This document shows, one piece after another, positions 17,904 to 26,436 of a DNA stretch of 64,000 nucleotides (positions within the stretch are counted from its first letter, which is position 1; every line of letters begins with the position of its first letter). The stretch covers positions 27,434 through 91,433 of IMG/VR virus record IMGVR_UViG_3300030090_006322; one strand, 5' to 3'. Below the pieces are notes generated by a model. The model did not search any database. It was given only the letters and a program-made list of their open reading frames with translations, and was not told where the DNA came from. Source of the DNA: a virus. The position numbers and the translations under genes were made by a program.

Positions 17904-17915
17904 AAATTATTACAC
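17904..17915 (-). promoter_or_regulatory. GTGTAA box upstream of the 17899 gene
   Basis: GTGTAATAATTT on the minus strand ends 4 bases before the ATG. It matches the recurring box found before several structural and metabolic genes of this phage. Confidence 0.5.
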
Positions 17916-17938
17916 TTTTAATTATTAAAAATGAATAT

Positions 17939-19585
17939 TTAACCCTCGCAAGAAGAGCAGTTTAGAATAGATCTAGCTAGTTCTTGACTAGGATTAGCGC
18001 TTCTTTGATAATAAAAGCTTTTTACTCCTTGCTCCCAACCAAAAATCAAAAGCTCATTTACTTGTTTTGGTGGGCATTTAGGGGAAATCATTAAATTTAA
18101 GCTTTGTCCTTGATCAATATATTTTTGTCTTTGAGCTGCTTGGATAACAACTTCTTTTTGTGAAATCTCTCCAAATGTTTTAAATACCTCTTTTTCTTCT
18201 TCAGATAAAAAGTCGAGATGTTGGACAGAACCACCTTTAATTAAAATTGATTTCCAAGTTTTTTGAGTATTTTTCTTTTTCTCCTCTAATAATTTTTCTA
18301 GATAAGGATTTTTGTAAGTAAATTTACCTTTAGCTAAATCTTTGGTAAAATAATTACTATTGAGAGGTTCGATAGAGGGAGAAACTTGTCCCAGAATGAA
18401 AGAGCTAGAAGTTGTTGGGGCTATAGCCATTGTGGTCATGTTGCGCCTACCATAACCTTTTAAATGTTCTGGCTCACCCAATAAAACAGAAAGTTCTTTT
18501 GTAGCTTTATCACAATTGTCTCTGATTGTTTTATGAATTTCATTATTTATAAATTTAGCCTCCATACTTTCGAAGCTAATCATTTTATCTTGAAGAAATG
18601 AATGCCAACCTAATACGCCAACTCCTAAAGCTCTTTGCCTTTTAGCAAAATTGTGAGAAGCCTCCATGAATGGAATATCTTTAGTTTTGTTGATGTATTC
18701 CTCCATAACGGCATCAAGAAAATAAACAAGAGTTTGAATTGCGTCTGTTTCTTTTATCTCGTCCCACTTCACAAGATTGAGAGATGATAAACAACAAACA
18801 AAAGACTCCTCTTCAGAAGAATGTAAAAATATCTCGCTACAAAGATTAGATGAATGAATCTTAAGTTTTTTATCTCTATATGCTTTGGGGGCATTTGCAT
18901 TCGCCGTGTCTGTAAAAAACAAGTATGGATAACCAGTCTCAAACCTCTTTTTAATAATCGAGGCCCAAATAGATCTTTTCTTTCGGTCACCATCAATCAT
19001 TGATCTCATCCATTCATCTGTAATGCAGACCCCAAAAGACATTTCTTGAATTGGGTTTCCCTCGCTACGAATTCTTAAAAATTCAGTTATATCAGGATGT
19101 TCTACTGGAAGATATGCGGCAAACGATCCTCTTCTTACGTTACTTTGAGATACGACAGAAGAAACTTTATCAAATAACTCCATAAAGTGGACTGGACCGC
19201 TCGATGTTCCTCCAGCAGATATTTCAACTCCTCTACCTCTTAAATCACCAAAATAACCAGAAGTCCCAGCGCCATGTTTTGTTTGCATACCAACCTCCGC
19301 TTGTTTATCTAAAATCGCGTCCATTCTGTCTTCTATAAAGACACCATTGCAAGAAATAGGAAGACCCCTCTCTCTCCCAAAGTTAGCCCAGATTGGGCTT
19401 GATAAAGAATAAAAACCTTGAGCTAAATAATCAGAAAACTTTTCAGCAAACCCTTTTACTTTTAGTATTTTTTCTGCTGCGAGAGCAATGTCTTCGCCTC
19501 TTTTTTCGGCAGTTTCACCATCTTGTAAATACCCTCTTTTGAGAAAGTCTCGGGCATCTTTATTTAGCCATTTGTATTTTTTCAT
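17939..19585 (-). CDS. nrdA: ribonucleoside-diphosphate reductase large subunit
   Basis: Class I ribonucleotide reductase alpha chain, 548 aa, reducing NDPs to dNDPs for phage DNA synthesis. Visible active-site parts: LPISCNGVF (redox Cys), SSNLCSEIF (the NxCxE motif with the thiyl Cys), ESFVCCLSSLNL (partner Cys), FYYQRSA (radical-transfer Tyr pair), and a C-terminal CSSCEG thiol pair. It is short because the N-terminal ATP-cone is missing, so dATP feedback control is probably lost. It is directly followed in the operon order by NrdB with a one-base overlap. Confidence 0.95.
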   Translation of the reverse strand: MKKYKWLNKDARDFLKRGYLQDGETAEKRGEDIALAAEKILKVKGFAEKFSDYLAQGFYSLSSPIWANFGRERGLPISCNGVFIEDRMDAILDKQAEVGMQTKHGAGTSGYFGDLRGRGVEISAGGTSSGPVHFMELFDKVSSVVSQSNVRRGSFAAYLPVEHPDITEFLRIRSEGNPIQEMSFGVCITDEWMRSMIDGDRKKRSIWASIIKKRFETGYPYLFFTDTANANAPKAYRDKKLKIHSSNLCSEIFLHSSEEESFVCCLSSLNLVKWDEIKETDAIQTLVYFLDAVMEEYINKTKDIPFMEASHNFAKRQRALGVGVLGWHSFLQDKMISFESMEAKFINNEIHKTIRDNCDKATKELSVLLGEPEHLKGYGRRNMTTMAIAPTTSSSFILGQVSPSIEPLNSNYFTKDLAKGKFTYKNPYLEKLLEEKKKNTQKTWKSILIKGGSVQHLDFLSEEEKEVFKTFGEISQKEVVIQAAQRQKYIDQGQSLNLMISPKCPPKQVNELLIFGWEQGVKSFYYQRSANPSQELARSILNCSSCEG

Positions 19586-20556
19586 TAAAAAAGATCGTCA
19601 GCGTCGAATGTTTGTGAGTTTTTCGAATATTCTACAGGTCTAGAATGAAAGAAATCTGTGGCGTTATTGCCCATCAGTTCCTCTTCGAACCACATTGTAT
19701 CTTCTAGTAAAGAAGTGTCAACATCAAACGCTGAATCAAAACCTATTTTTTCTAGAGAGTCATTAATTCTGTTTTTAATGAACTCTTTTAAAATTTCGGC
19801 ATTGAGACCTTTTTCATCAAATCCATTTACCATCCAATCGACAATATTACTTTCTGCGACAAAAGCAGCTTTAGCTTCTGTAGCTATTCTTTGTTCAAGT
19901 TCTTCGTCAAAAAGCTCTGGGTGTTCGCTGCGGATTGTGTTTATAATTTTAATTCCAGCCAACGCATGAATATTTTCTTCGTTTCTTGTATATTTTACCT
20001 GTTGACCAGTGTCTTTAAGTACATTGCGATAGCGGTTAAACCAATTGATAATGTAAAACTGTGAAAACAAAGATACGTTCTCCACAAAAAGAGTAAACAA
20101 AATGATGGAATACACATATTGTTTTTTAGAATCTTTGTAAAACTTGTGATTATATTTACGCAAATATTTTACCCTGCCTTCGATAAAATCGAGTTGTAGG
20201 TTTTTTTCAAAAATATCTTCTAGCCCCAGAACTTTTAAAAGTCTCTCGTAAGCATTATTGTGAATAACCTCAATGTTAGCCATCACGTAGCCCAGATCGG
20301 TTAAACTTGGATGAGGGAGGTTGTCTCCTAATTTGCTCCAAAACTTTTTAACCGCTACCTCAATCTGACCAATAGCAGAGAGAGTCCTCACGACCATCTC
20401 CCTTTCATCTTCCGTTAAGTTCACGTTAAAATCCTGAATGTCACTACTGAAACTAAATTCCTTGTCGGTCCAAAAACCGTTATGCATTGCCTCAATAAAC
20501 TCTTGCGCCCAAGGATAATGGTCGGGCTTTCTCGATACTTGCTCTTCAAAAATCAT
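19585..20556 (-). CDS. nrdB: ribonucleoside-diphosphate reductase small subunit
   Basis: Class I RNR beta chain, 323 aa, which houses the di-iron site and tyrosyl radical. Iron ligands are seen in IGQIEVAVKKFW (first acidic ligand as Glu), EVIHNNAYERLL (Glu, His and the radical Tyr with the usual spacing), LFVENVSLFSQF, and NEENIHALAG (Glu, His). It is the first gene of the nrdBA pair. A GTGTAA box is found about 10 bases before the ATG, and a TTGACA stands farther upstream at 20595-20600. Confidence 0.95.
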   Translation of the reverse strand: MIFEEQVSRKPDHYPWAQEFIEAMHNGFWTDKEFSFSSDIQDFNVNLTEDEREMVVRTLSAIGQIEVAVKKFWSKLGDNLPHPSLTDLGYVMANIEVIHNNAYERLLKVLGLEDIFEKNLQLDFIEGRVKYLRKYNHKFYKDSKKQYVYSIILFTLFVENVSLFSQFYIINWFNRYRNVLKDTGQQVKYTRNEENIHALAGIKIINTIRSEHPELFDEELEQRIATEAKAAFVAESNIVDWMVNGFDEKGLNAEILKEFIKNRINDSLEKIGFDSAFDVDTSLLEDTMWFEEELMGNNATDFFHSRPVEYSKNSQTFDADDLF

Positions 20557-20565
20557 GGTTAAAGG

Positions 20566-20574
20566 ATTTTACAC
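20566..20574 (-). promoter_or_regulatory. GTGTAA box upstream of nrdB
   Basis: GTGTAAAAT on the minus strand, 9 bases before the nrdB ATG. Same box as before several late-type genes. The TTGACA at 20595-20600 is spaced 17 bases from a poor -10 (TAAGTG), so a sigma70-like promoter is also possible here. Confidence 0.5.
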
Positions 20575-20628
20575 TTAGCAGGGGTATGAAGCAATGTCAA
20601 AGAGAAAATTTCGGAAAAATTTTTTTTG

Positions 20629-20656
20629 TTGACAAAGTGGTTTCACGGCATATAAT
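20629..20656 (+). promoter_or_regulatory. sigma70-like promoter of the sigma/SSB operon
   Basis: TTGACA at 20629-20634 and TATAAT at 20651-20656 with a 16-base spacer, both consensus hexamers. It reads toward the sigma-factor gene and predicts a start near 20663 and a leader of about 145 bases. That differs sharply from the leaderless promoters at 52-62 kb. Confidence 0.8.
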
Positions 20657-20667
20657 AACCGTGAAAC
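20640..20667. promoter_or_regulatory. operator-like inverted repeat around the -10
   Basis: GTTTCACGG (20640-20648) and CCGTGAAAC (20659-20667) form a perfect 9-bp inverted repeat with a 10-base centre that contains the TATAAT. A dimeric repressor bound here would block the promoter. The binding protein is not identified. Confidence 0.7.
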
Positions 20668-20711
20668 GGGATAAACGCAATTTACACCTATTACGGTATA
20701 GATTAAGTAAA

Positions 20712-20739
20712 ACGTAATACTATAAAGTATACGTTTTAT
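20712..20739 (+). other. leader hairpin before sigma gene
   Basis: In the untranslated leader, AAAACGTA and TACGTTTT flank TACT/AGTA, giving a roughly 12-bp stem with a bulged A and an ATAA loop. No U-tract follows, so a terminator is unlikely. It could be a second protein-binding site or an RNA control element. Boundaries are approximate. Confidence 0.4.
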
Positions 20740-20807
20740 AAATATTATATAAATATAAATCAGAAATTTTTTTAAATTCTGTGGAAAAAGGAAAGCCAGA
20801 AGATACA

Positions 20808-21392
20808 ATGGGGTCAGTGGAAAGCGATCTGACACTCATTTGTAAAATACAAGAGGATAATACCGATCAAGAAAGCTTAATAGCTTTGGTAGATCGGCAC
20901 TCTGGCATATTCCACACGATGGTAAATCATTTTATGTCTAGTCCTCAATGCGCTCTCGACAAAACCCAAATCGTTGAGGATAAAGAGATGACAATTTATG
21001 ATTCAGCTCTTAACTACGACCCATCAAGAAACACTAAGTTCTCGACGCATTTAGCAAACCAAACAAAATGGAAATGCTTGAATGCTCTTAATAAAAAGAA
21101 GAAAAATAAAGAGTGTTTTATTGATGATGAAAATAGTTACATCGAACCAAGTTGTGATTCGTTTATAAAAGACATCAACAAGGAAGAAGCATTAAGTGTG
21201 TTCGAAAAGTGTTTAAAAACAGAGGAAGATGATCGCGTTAAAAAAATAGTTGACATGCGCTATGGTTCATATAATAATAAACTCACTCCTTGGAGATTTA
21301 TTGCTAAAAAACTTGACTTAAGTATTCAGGGCTGTATAAACATTCACAACAAATTTATTAACAAAGTAAAAAAAGAAGGAAATTATGTATAA
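20808..21392 (+). CDS. sigma70-family RNA polymerase sigma factor
   Basis: 194 aa from ATG 20808; a GTG nine codons earlier (20781) is an alternative start. Region 2 is seen in DSALNYDPSRNTKFSTHLAN followed by KWKCLNALNK, the core-binding and -10 recognition pattern of small sigma factors. The C-terminal part (TPWRFIAKKLDLSIQGCIN) has the helix-turn-helix character of region 4. It probably redirects host RNA polymerase to phage promoters. It is first in an operon with SSB and overlaps it by 8 bases. A strong promoter with an operator-like repeat precedes it. Confidence 0.78.
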   Translation: MGSVESDLTLICKIQEDNTDQESLIALVDRHSGIFHTMVNHFMSSPQCALDKTQIVEDKEMTIYDSALNYDPSRNTKFSTHLANQTKWKCLNALNKKKKNKECFIDDENSYIEPSCDSFIKDINKEEALSVFEKCLKTEEDDRVKKIVDMRYGSYNNKLTPWRFIAKKLDLSIQGCINIHNKFINKVKKEGNYV

Positions 21393-21747
21393 TTCTATCA
21401 CTGCCGCAGCTTATCTCGTCAAAGATCCTGAAGTAAGAACTACCAATAATGGTAAAAAAGTTGTCAGCTTAAGAGCTGGCGTTTCTACATCAAACGCAAA
21501 AACAAAATGCTTTGTTGATATTGAATATTGGGATAAAACCGCAGAAATCGCTGAAAAATATCTTTCTAAAGGAAGAGAATTTATTGTTAATGGTGAACTC
21601 TGTATGTCTTCTTGGGAAAAAGACGGCAAAAAGTTTAGCAAATATTTTATTAGAGGAAAAGATCTTCAGTTTTTGAGTTCTAAAAAGTCAGAGAGTGATG
21701 GGTCAGAAACATCTGACGATGTGCAAGGCGACGATGTTCCGTTTTAA
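21385..21747 (+). CDS. ssb: single-stranded DNA-binding protein
   Basis: 120 aa OB-fold SSB. The pattern AAYLVKDPEVRTTNNGKKVV and FVDIEYWDKTAEIAEKYL followed by GREFIVNGEL matches bacterial SSB. The C-terminus is acidic and ends DDVPF, the tail that recruits replication partners. AAAGAAGGAAAT provides a Shine-Dalgarno sequence. It protects ssDNA at the fork. Confidence 0.92.
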   Translation: MYNSITAAAYLVKDPEVRTTNNGKKVVSLRAGVSTSNAKTKCFVDIEYWDKTAEIAEKYLSKGREFIVNGELCMSSWEKDGKKFSKYFIRGKDLQFLSSKKSESDGSETSDDVQGDDVPF

Positions 21748-22832
21748 TGAAATTATTAAATTTAGAAGCCCCGTTAAATGGCTTAAGTTTTGGTAATGTT
21801 TCTTACAACATTATCAGAGAATTAAAAGATTTAAAAGTAAAGTTGAGTCTGTTTCCCACGGGGGACGCAGACTTTTCTGCTTTTGATTTAGAGGACGATT
21901 TAAAAGAATATATAGAGGATGCTGTTAATAGAAGATGGGAAAGAATATCCTCTCGCGTCCCAACCTTAAAGCTTTGGCATTTAAACGGGTCTGAAAACAG
22001 GAAGACTAAAGATCAACATTTGCTTACTTTTTATGAGTGTAGTTCTCCAACCGATTTAGAGATTAAAATCGGCTCAATGCAAGACACTCTCATATTTTCA
22101 TCTAAATATGCCGCTGATCTTTTCAAGGAAAAAGGACTAGCAGATGTAAATTATATCCCGCTTGGTTTTGATAAAGATTTCAAAATAACTGGAAAAGAAT
22201 ATCTAAATAATATTATTCATTTTGGTTTGATGGGAAAATTTGAAAATAGGAAGCACACTAAGAAAATAATTCAATCTTGGTTAAAGAAGTATGGGAACAA
22301 TCCTAAATACCAACTTTCTTGCTGTGTTAATAACCCGTTTTTCAACCAACAACAAATGCAAGGAATATGGAATGAGGTTACCCAAGGTAAGAATTATAGC
22401 AATTTAAATATTCTTCCACGGCTTGCCAAAAATTCAGAGGTTAATGAATTTTTAAATGCAATAGACATAGACCTTACTGGCCTTTCAGGTGGAGAGGGTT
22501 GGAATCTGCCAGCATTTAATGCAACCTGTTTAGGAAAATGGAGCGTTGTTTTAAATGAAACTTCTCATAAAGACTGGGCTACAAATGAAAATTCAATTTT
22601 GATTAATTCATCTGGTCAAATGAATTGTCAAGATGGAGTCTTTTTTACCAAAGATTCTGGTTTCAATACTGGCGTTTTTTACACTTGGACAGAAGATGAG
22701 GCTATCGCGGCTATGGAAAAAGCGGAATCTAAAGCAGGACAAATTAACACAGAGGGTGTCAAAATGGGAGACAATATGACGTACAAAAAAACTGTAGAGT
22801 CTATTTTATCCCTTATTTTTAGGGAAAATTGA
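21747..22832 (+). CDS. GT4-like glycosyltransferase
   Basis: 361 aa GT-B type protein. The second domain holds IIHFGLMGKFENRKHTKKII and the donor loop LTGLSGGEGWNLPAFNATCLG, an EGWNLP motif comparable to the EGFGLP of GT4 enzymes. It lies outside the main glycan island, in the sigma/SSB operon, and its start overlaps the SSB stop by one base. It may modify virion proteins or DNA, or a host glycan; the target is not evident. Confidence 0.75.
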   Translation: MKLLNLEAPLNGLSFGNVSYNIIRELKDLKVKLSLFPTGDADFSAFDLEDDLKEYIEDAVNRRWERISSRVPTLKLWHLNGSENRKTKDQHLLTFYECSSPTDLEIKIGSMQDTLIFSSKYAADLFKEKGLADVNYIPLGFDKDFKITGKEYLNNIIHFGLMGKFENRKHTKKIIQSWLKKYGNNPKYQLSCCVNNPFFNQQQMQGIWNEVTQGKNYSNLNILPRLAKNSEVNEFLNAIDIDLTGLSGGEGWNLPAFNATCLGKWSVVLNETSHKDWATNENSILINSSGQMNCQDGVFFTKDSGFNTGVFYTWTEDEAIAAMEKAESKAGQINTEGVKMGDNMTYKKTVESILSLIFREN

Positions 22833-22862
22833 AATGGCATAATAAATGTTAAGTATATAAGT

Positions 22863-23186
22863 ATGAACACATTAATTAATCATATTCTTAACGACATTAC
22901 TAACACACAAAAAACTACAAAACCTATTCCAGTCAAAGATTCGGGAGATGTTTATGTAGCTGAATTTGAATTGGCTGGATTTTCTAAAAAAGATGTACAG
23001 ATCCAAGTTAGTGATAACACTCTAACAATTGAAGCTAAAAACGAACAAAGAAATAAATCATTTAAATTATTTTTATATGATCTGGTTTCCGAGGAGCATA
23101 TTACAGCTTCTTTAAAAAATGGGCTTTTAAATATTACTCTTCCTAAAAAAGAAGTTTCTGCAACAAAAAAAATTAATATTAAATAA
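22863..23186 (+). CDS. Hsp20/alpha-crystallin small heat-shock protein
   Basis: 107 aa. The alpha-crystallin fold is seen in VYVAEFELAGFSKKDVQIQV, NTLTIEAKNEQ and ASLKNGLLNITLPKKE (the GxLxIxLPK motif). A C-terminal INIK stands where the IxI anchoring motif usually lies. Such chaperones occur in T4-like and marine phages and may protect virion assembly intermediates. Upstream is TTAAGTATATAAGT, a possible promoter very near the ATG. Confidence 0.88.
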   Translation: MNTLINHILNDITNTQKTTKPIPVKDSGDVYVAEFELAGFSKKDVQIQVSDNTLTIEAKNEQRNKSFKLFLYDLVSEEHITASLKNGLLNITLPKKEVSATKKINIK

Positions 23187-23572
23187 TGCCTATTTATGTT
23201 TACAAACATCCCGAACGAGAAGAATACCGAGAGGTGATTCAAGGGATGAATGATGAACATACATATTCAGAAGATGGCGTTGAATGGAGCAGGGTATTCC
23301 TTGCTCCCAACGCATCTATTGATAATTCTATTGATCCATTTAGTCAGCAACAATATATTGATGCGACTTATAACAAAAAAGGAACTGTTGGCGACATGAT
23401 GGATTTATCTGCTGAACTAAGCCAGAAAAGAGCTGAAAAAGCTGGTGGTTTAGACCCAGTAAAAGAAAAGTTTTATGATAATTATTCTAAAGAGAGGAAT
23501 GGTGCAGAACACCCTAATAGAATAAAAGAAAAAGGATACGAAAGTAAAAATGTCAAAATTGATTTTGACTAG
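23186..23572 (+). CDS. FmdB-like N-terminal domain protein, cysteines lost
   Basis: 128 aa, starting MPIYVYKHPEREEYREVIQG then MNDEHTYSEDGVEWSRVF. The opening resembles FmdB-type zinc-ribbon proteins of phages, but the zinc cysteines are absent. The second half is charged and low in complexity. Its stop shares a CTAG with the stop of the convergent tail gene (4-base tail-to-tail overlap). Confidence 0.6.
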   Translation: MPIYVYKHPEREEYREVIQGMNDEHTYSEDGVEWSRVFLAPNASIDNSIDPFSQQQYIDATYNKKGTVGDMMDLSAELSQKRAEKAGGLDPVKEKFYDNYSKERNGAEHPNRIKEKGYESKNVKIDFD

Positions 23573-24669
23573 TAATTTGTCCCGCTTACTTGCAATCCTC
23601 TTGATTGAGTTACTTTAAAACTAAACTGTGCATCATAACTCATAGTCCCATTTACAGACATATTGTAGTTGTAAGAATCCAGTTTAGCGTCTTGTATCTT
23701 ATAAATCATTTGTTTTCCACTAGCTTCTAGCTTTAATTCAAATTGATAATCTTGATCGGATATAAAAACACCAGTCATGCCTCCTGAATCTAATCCCGAC
23801 ACCAGAGAGGATACAGAAAATGAACCATCAGCAGGAAACTGTCTTTTTCTGTTATATGCGTAGTCATTACCAAACCCATATGAGGATACTCTTGGCATTG
23901 AGACATTCATTTCAACAGATTGCACTAGATGTTCTCCAGATATGGGTTGCCCTCCTACCTGTAAGTTTTGTAAAGTAACATCACTATTTGTATTATCTGG
24001 ATTAACTAAAGGTGGTTTTTTTTCTAGCGTAGCGCTAGATAAATCTAAACCAAATTCGAATAGGCAATTACCCACGCCATTATTGTTTCCACCTGTTAAA
24101 TTTATAGCTGGCATTTGCATTGATGTCGCAGTCAAATTAGCAAAAACTGCGTTCGAACAAACATATGATGTCGAAACCGTGGGTAAATTTCCGATTGAAT
24201 AATTCAAAGAATAAGAAGAAGGAAAACAATTACCGAAAGCAATGGCTTCATCACCATTTAAATTTAAGCTAGATCCAAAAGACAATTTATTTAAAAAAGA
24301 ATCTTCTGCGTTTTTGGTTATTAAAGCGTAAAAATTAGTAGAATCGTTTGTGTCAGAAGGGTCAAAGAAATTTTTAAAAGGACCACCCACAGGTTTACTG
24401 TCTATAAATCTACCCTGAACTTCATTAGAAAAACTAGGTTCAGGCATATATGTAATGTTTAAATTTACATCTGGAAATCGATAAAGGTTATTAGAGGATA
24501 AATCTTGAGACCCAATCTGCTTCAATGGTTGTCTAGGATATTCAATAGAATAATCTAAGCCTTGAGTTATCTTATGTAATTTAAGACCTTGATTAGCTGT
24601 GGAAAAAGCCACTGTCGCATCTTGAGCTGCCACTATAGCATTAAAGCTTTTTATTATATTCCTAGCCAT
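23569..24669 (-). CDS. tail tube-like virion protein, paralogue 1
   Basis: 366 aa from ATG 24669; the stop of the gene before it ends one base away. Contains GNCFPSSYSLNYSIGNLPTV and later YNYNMSVNGTMSYDAQFSFK. The same layout (a Cys-Tyr strand, then S-x-G-x-x-P-x-V) recurs in the proteins at 25624, 36973 and 51184, so they are paralogues. Position after the tape measure suggests a tail tube, tail-tip or baseplate subunit. Function is inferred, not proven. Confidence 0.6.
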   Translation of the reverse strand: MARNIIKSFNAIVAAQDATVAFSTANQGLKLHKITQGLDYSIEYPRQPLKQIGSQDLSSNNLYRFPDVNLNITYMPEPSFSNEVQGRFIDSKPVGGPFKNFFDPSDTNDSTNFYALITKNAEDSFLNKLSFGSSLNLNGDEAIAFGNCFPSSYSLNYSIGNLPTVSTSYVCSNAVFANLTATSMQMPAINLTGGNNNGVGNCLFEFGLDLSSATLEKKPPLVNPDNTNSDVTLQNLQVGGQPISGEHLVQSVEMNVSMPRVSSYGFGNDYAYNRKRQFPADGSFSVSSLVSGLDSGGMTGVFISDQDYQFELKLEASGKQMIYKIQDAKLDSYNYNMSVNGTMSYDAQFSFKVTQSRGLQVSGTNY

Positions 24670-24670
24670 T

Positions 24671-25627
24671 TTATGTTCCTGTTGGCACAACTCCTAAAGG
24701 ATCTTCTACGAGCTGTATGGTTAAAGTATTTGAGTTAACATAATCCCAAGTATGAGTCCAACTTGGGCTATAATAAACTTTTGGCCTGTTGTAAACCGAA
24801 GGTATCTGATGTTCAAATCTTCTGTAACCCCCTTTGTTTTCCAAAAAGTGAATCATGCTTTTGGTTTGGGAATCAGAAATATTACTAAAAGTATAAGACA
24901 TACCAAAAGTAGAAATATTATCATTTGTTTTCAGTCTTTGTTTGAAAGAGTTTTTATAATCAATTATATCAGCTTTGATTTTTACATCATTTTGCGTTCC
25001 GATATCGGGTTCAAAAAAGAATTTTTGACTCCACATAGTAGATGCTCCAATTGGGCTGTTAGAAGATGAGGAAGTATGATCTCCTGTGCAATAATAAAAA
25101 TTGTCTAATTTATTTTCATTTATTCCAGAATAAACAACATCATACTTTTTATAACTTTTACTTGGACCCCATCCAGTGAAAGTTAAGTTAGAAAAACACC
25201 CCATTCCTGACCATTTTAAAATAGTCGGGGCGTGATCAACGCTTATGCTAGAAGCGACTTCGAATCTTTGATTGTTGACAAAGTTTATAGCGTAATTATT
25301 ACAAAACCCCGTAACGGTTTTATATATGTTAGAAGAGTCAGGAGTAAATTCTATATTTTCTATTCCTGATTGAGCTTCAAAGAAAGCCGCTAATTTTTGC
25401 GCGTTTGTCTCATTAACATCATATCTAATATCAAACCTAGCTGTCAAACTATTAACTGAATATGGTATTAAATTATAATAAAAATCATCAGTATCATAAC
25501 TGTGATTGTTAGCCTGAAAAGATACCTTCGACCCATAAACAGGAGTTAGACCCAAGCCAGCGATGGTTGATGGAATTGTAATCCCAGAGATATTATCATC
25601 CCTATTATAAAATAAATTTTCGCTCAT
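24671..25627 (-). CDS. minor tail protein (gpM-like)
   Basis: 318 aa. The last third (SYTFSNISDSQTKSMIHFLE, then GGYRRFEHQIPSVYNRPKVY and NTLTIQLVEDP) follows the pattern of lambda gpM-type minor tail proteins. The first third repeats the same theme (AQKLAAFFEAQSGIENIEFT), so the protein appears to be an internal duplication with a linker about residues 140-200. Lambda places gpM just downstream of the tape measure, as here with one gene between. Confidence 0.6.
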   Translation of the reverse strand: MSENLFYNRDDNISGITIPSTIAGLGLTPVYGSKVSFQANNHSYDTDDFYYNLIPYSVNSLTARFDIRYDVNETNAQKLAAFFEAQSGIENIEFTPDSSNIYKTVTGFCNNYAINFVNNQRFEVASSISVDHAPTILKWSGMGCFSNLTFTGWGPSKSYKKYDVVYSGINENKLDNFYYCTGDHTSSSSNSPIGASTMWSQKFFFEPDIGTQNDVKIKADIIDYKNSFKQRLKTNDNISTFGMSYTFSNISDSQTKSMIHFLENKGGYRRFEHQIPSVYNRPKVYYSPSWTHTWDYVNSNTLTIQLVEDPLGVVPTGT

Positions 25628-26436
25628 GAATGACCAATATAGTTAAGGGTTAATCTTAGAGTGCCATCTGCGGAAGCATTTAAATCTTCTGAAACAAGAG
25701 ATGCTTTAGGAATGGAAAGGTTTTGTAAAGTTGTTCCATCTCTTCCTTTGATATTGAAAGAAACGGTTTTTTCTTCTCTTTCTTGATCTAAAAAACTAAA
25801 CCCGCTTTGTAAAAAGGTATCATCAACTTCTATCTGAACAGAAGCTGTATATTGAATTGGATTTATATGTTTTACCTCTGTAGGGACTTCGGAACCTATA
25901 GTATAATAAGGTCTTTTTGTTACTGCTAAAGAATAATCAAAACCTATAACCCTATTTGTAGAGCTATTATCACAAGTGGCAGTTATAGAGCCTTGGCTTG
26001 GAATAAATATGTTAGTCGGAGCAGTTCCAGTGGCATTAGACCCGCTTTTCATTTCATCATAAACTACAAAACTGGCATTGACTCTGGGAACAGACCCGAC
26101 AGCACAATTGACAGAATAAGAATTTAGGTAACCACTTTCAAAACCATAAGATGAATTGTTGTCATAATTAAAACTTCCCTTCATTACTTCCGAGTCTCCA
26201 GTGAACTGTAAAACTGGGTCATCATATATCAAAGACCTAGAGAAAGAAACTTTTTGGGTTACCGCTCCACCTACCGTTGTTAAACCAAGCTTACTTCCCA
26301 AAGGAGCTAAAGTGTTAGCTGCATTTTTGTAACCTAAATCAAGAGAGTCAATTCCAGATAACTCTCTAGCCGAAGGACTACCGTCTCGCCCAGATATAAA
26401 AAAATGGGTTTGGTAATTTAAAGTTGCGTCATACAT
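25624..26436 (-). CDS. tail protein, paralogue 2
   Basis: 270 aa. The segment YLNSYSVNCAVGSVPRVNAS matches the shared motif of the paralogues at 23569, 36973 and 51184, and GSFNYDNNSSYGFESGYL precedes it. It directly follows the tape measure, overlapping it by one base. A distal tail or tail-tube role is likely. No enzymatic motif. Confidence 0.6.
   Translation of the reverse strand: MYDATLNYQTHFFISGRDGSPSARELSGIDSLDLGYKNAANTLAPLGSKLGLTTVGGAVTQKVSFSRSLIYDDPVLQFTGDSEVMKGSFNYDNNSSYGFESGYLNSYSVNCAVGSVPRVNASFVVYDEMKSGSNATGTAPTNIFIPSQGSITATCDNSSTNRVIGFDYSLAVTKRPYYTIGSEVPTEVKHINPIQYTASVQIEVDDTFLQSGFSFLDQEREEKTVSFNIKGRDGTTLQNLSIPKASLVSEDLNASADGTLRLTLNYIGHS

Noticed and set aside
20575-20835. 86-aa minus-strand frame upstream of nrdB
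   Set aside because: It crosses a consensus plus-strand promoter and its operator and reads as hydrophobic AT-rich text without a plausible start signal.
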